Assembly: GCA_005883855.1 (NCBI GenBank) | Contig: VBAU01000248.1 | Span: 1 to 13,475, forward strand | Length of the DNA stretch: 13,475 bases | Reading direction: 5' to 3' | Origin: Bacteroidota bacterium | GTDB taxonomy: Bacteria > Bacteroidota > Bacteroidia > Chitinophagales > Chitinophagaceae | Shown here: positions 12,945-13,475 of the stretch, piece after piece | Layout of the letters: every line of letters starts with the position of its first letter | Numbering within the stretch: position 1 is the first letter of the stretch | Position numbers and translations under genes: made by a program | The notes under the pieces: generated by a model | Seen by the model: the letters and a program-made list of their open reading frames with translations, nothing else | Databases searched by the model: none | Told to the model about the DNA's origin: nothing

Positions 12945-13475
12945 ATGAAAAAACTTCTGTTATGCGTGGGAATTGCTTTTTTCATAATACCAACAACTGC
13001 TAAAGCTCAATTCGAAACGGTCCGTGATTCTGTAGTACAGCTTTATGGTATTGTTATGACGGCCGACAGCCTGGTGGGCATACCTGCAGTGACCGTGATG
13101 GTGAAGGGACAGAATCGAGGTACCATTACTAACAACCAGGGGGTGTTCTCCATCGTCGTCATGAAAGGGGATGTAATTGATTTCACTCACGTGAGCTACA
13201 AGTCAAAAGAAATCACCATTCCGAGGAATCTCGAGGGCAGTCAATATAGCCTCGTGCAGCTGATGGTTGCCGATACAGTGTATCTTCCCGCCACCATTAT
13301 CCGACCAAGACCGACACCACAACAATTTGCGAGGGATTTTGTGAATGCCAAAGTGGATGATGATAATATTGAAATTGCACGCAAAAACACTGATGCTGCC
13401 AAGCGGCGCGTGCTGATGAAATCTGTTCCGGGCTCTGCAAGTGAAGCGAGCCAGATACAATTCCGCAATATCGCA
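12945..13475 (+). CDS. Secreted protein with carboxypeptidase-regulatory-like domain (3' truncated by window)
   Basis: The frame is open from the ATG at 12945 to the end of the window, 177 codons with no stop. A signal peptide (MKKLLLCVGIAFFIIPTTAKA, cleavage near residue 21) is followed by a beta-sandwich-like domain of the CarboxypepD_reg type (about 32-110): LYGIVMTADSLVGIPAVTVM, then KGQNRGTITNNQGVFSI and GDVIDFTHVSYKSKEI. A linker VADTVYLPATIIRPRPTP (108-125) leads to a charged helical part (QQFARDFVNAKVDDDN). This resembles Bacteroidota secreted proteins of about 250-280 residues that carry this domain alone; their function is unknown. There is no sign of a TonB-dependent receptor barrel within the visible part, though the truncated end leaves that open. 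It is divergent from mrp across a 177-nt gap. Confidence 0.85.
   Translation, partial: MKKLLLCVGIAFFIIPTTAKAQFETVRDSVVQLYGIVMTADSLVGIPAVTVMVKGQNRGTITNNQGVFSIVVMKGDVIDFTHVSYKSKEITIPRNLEGSQYSLVQLMVADTVYLPATIIRPRPTPQQFARDFVNAKVDDDNIEIARKNTDAAKRRVLMKSVPGSASEASQIQFRNIA

Noticed and set aside
12960..13468. Three minus-strand frames opposite the right-end gene
   Set aside because: They are antisense to a frame with a clear signal peptide and domain, and show no domain of their own.

Overview
The window looks like an ordinary chromosomal segment of a member of the Bacteroidota, probably close to Chitinophagaceae/Sphingobacteriia. The evidence is a PafA-type alkaline phosphatase, a class II PyrF, DinB proteins starting with a shared TPW-ERKF motif, a secreted protein with a carboxypeptidase-regulatory-like domain, several -7 boxes of the TAnnTTTG type, few Shine-Dalgarno sites, and intergenic DNA full of short interspersed repeats. 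No rRNA, tRNA, CRISPR array, transposase or phage gene was seen.

Left part (1-5223): the 3' part of an ABC-F ATPase gene, two tandem DinB-family genes, a repeat-packed gap between convergent genes, a minus-strand pafA-like periplasmic phosphatase, and a divergent secreted protein with two NTF2-like halves.

Middle (5224-7511): a gene of the alpha-oxoamine synthase family (serine palmitoyltransferase/KBL/AONS-like) split into two frames by what looks like a short deletion, a terminator, a first copy of a composite repeat, and a small four-helix membrane protein of unknown function.

Right part (7501-13475): a compact minus-strand cluster reading PaiB-like FMN protein, SDR dehydrogenase, kynureninase, PyrF, with a 4-bp overlap and gaps of about 22-24 nt. 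Kynureninase points to tryptophan/kynurenine degradation and pyrF to UMP synthesis. Upstream lie a second copy of the composite repeat and a minus-strand pair: Mrp-type Fe-S carrier ATPase followed by a 55-residue putative lipoprotein gene that is easy to miss. A secreted protein gene runs off the right end.

No defence, secretion or biosynthetic island is evident. The points most worth checking are the broken PLP enzyme, the naturally asymmetric ABC-F ATPase, the SDR with its Tyr/Lys pair replaced by Ser/Arg, an Mrp without its CxxC pair, the small lipoprotein, and repeat elements that supply stop codons and form overlapping hairpins. Family names come from recognised motifs and memory of the families; no database search was run.
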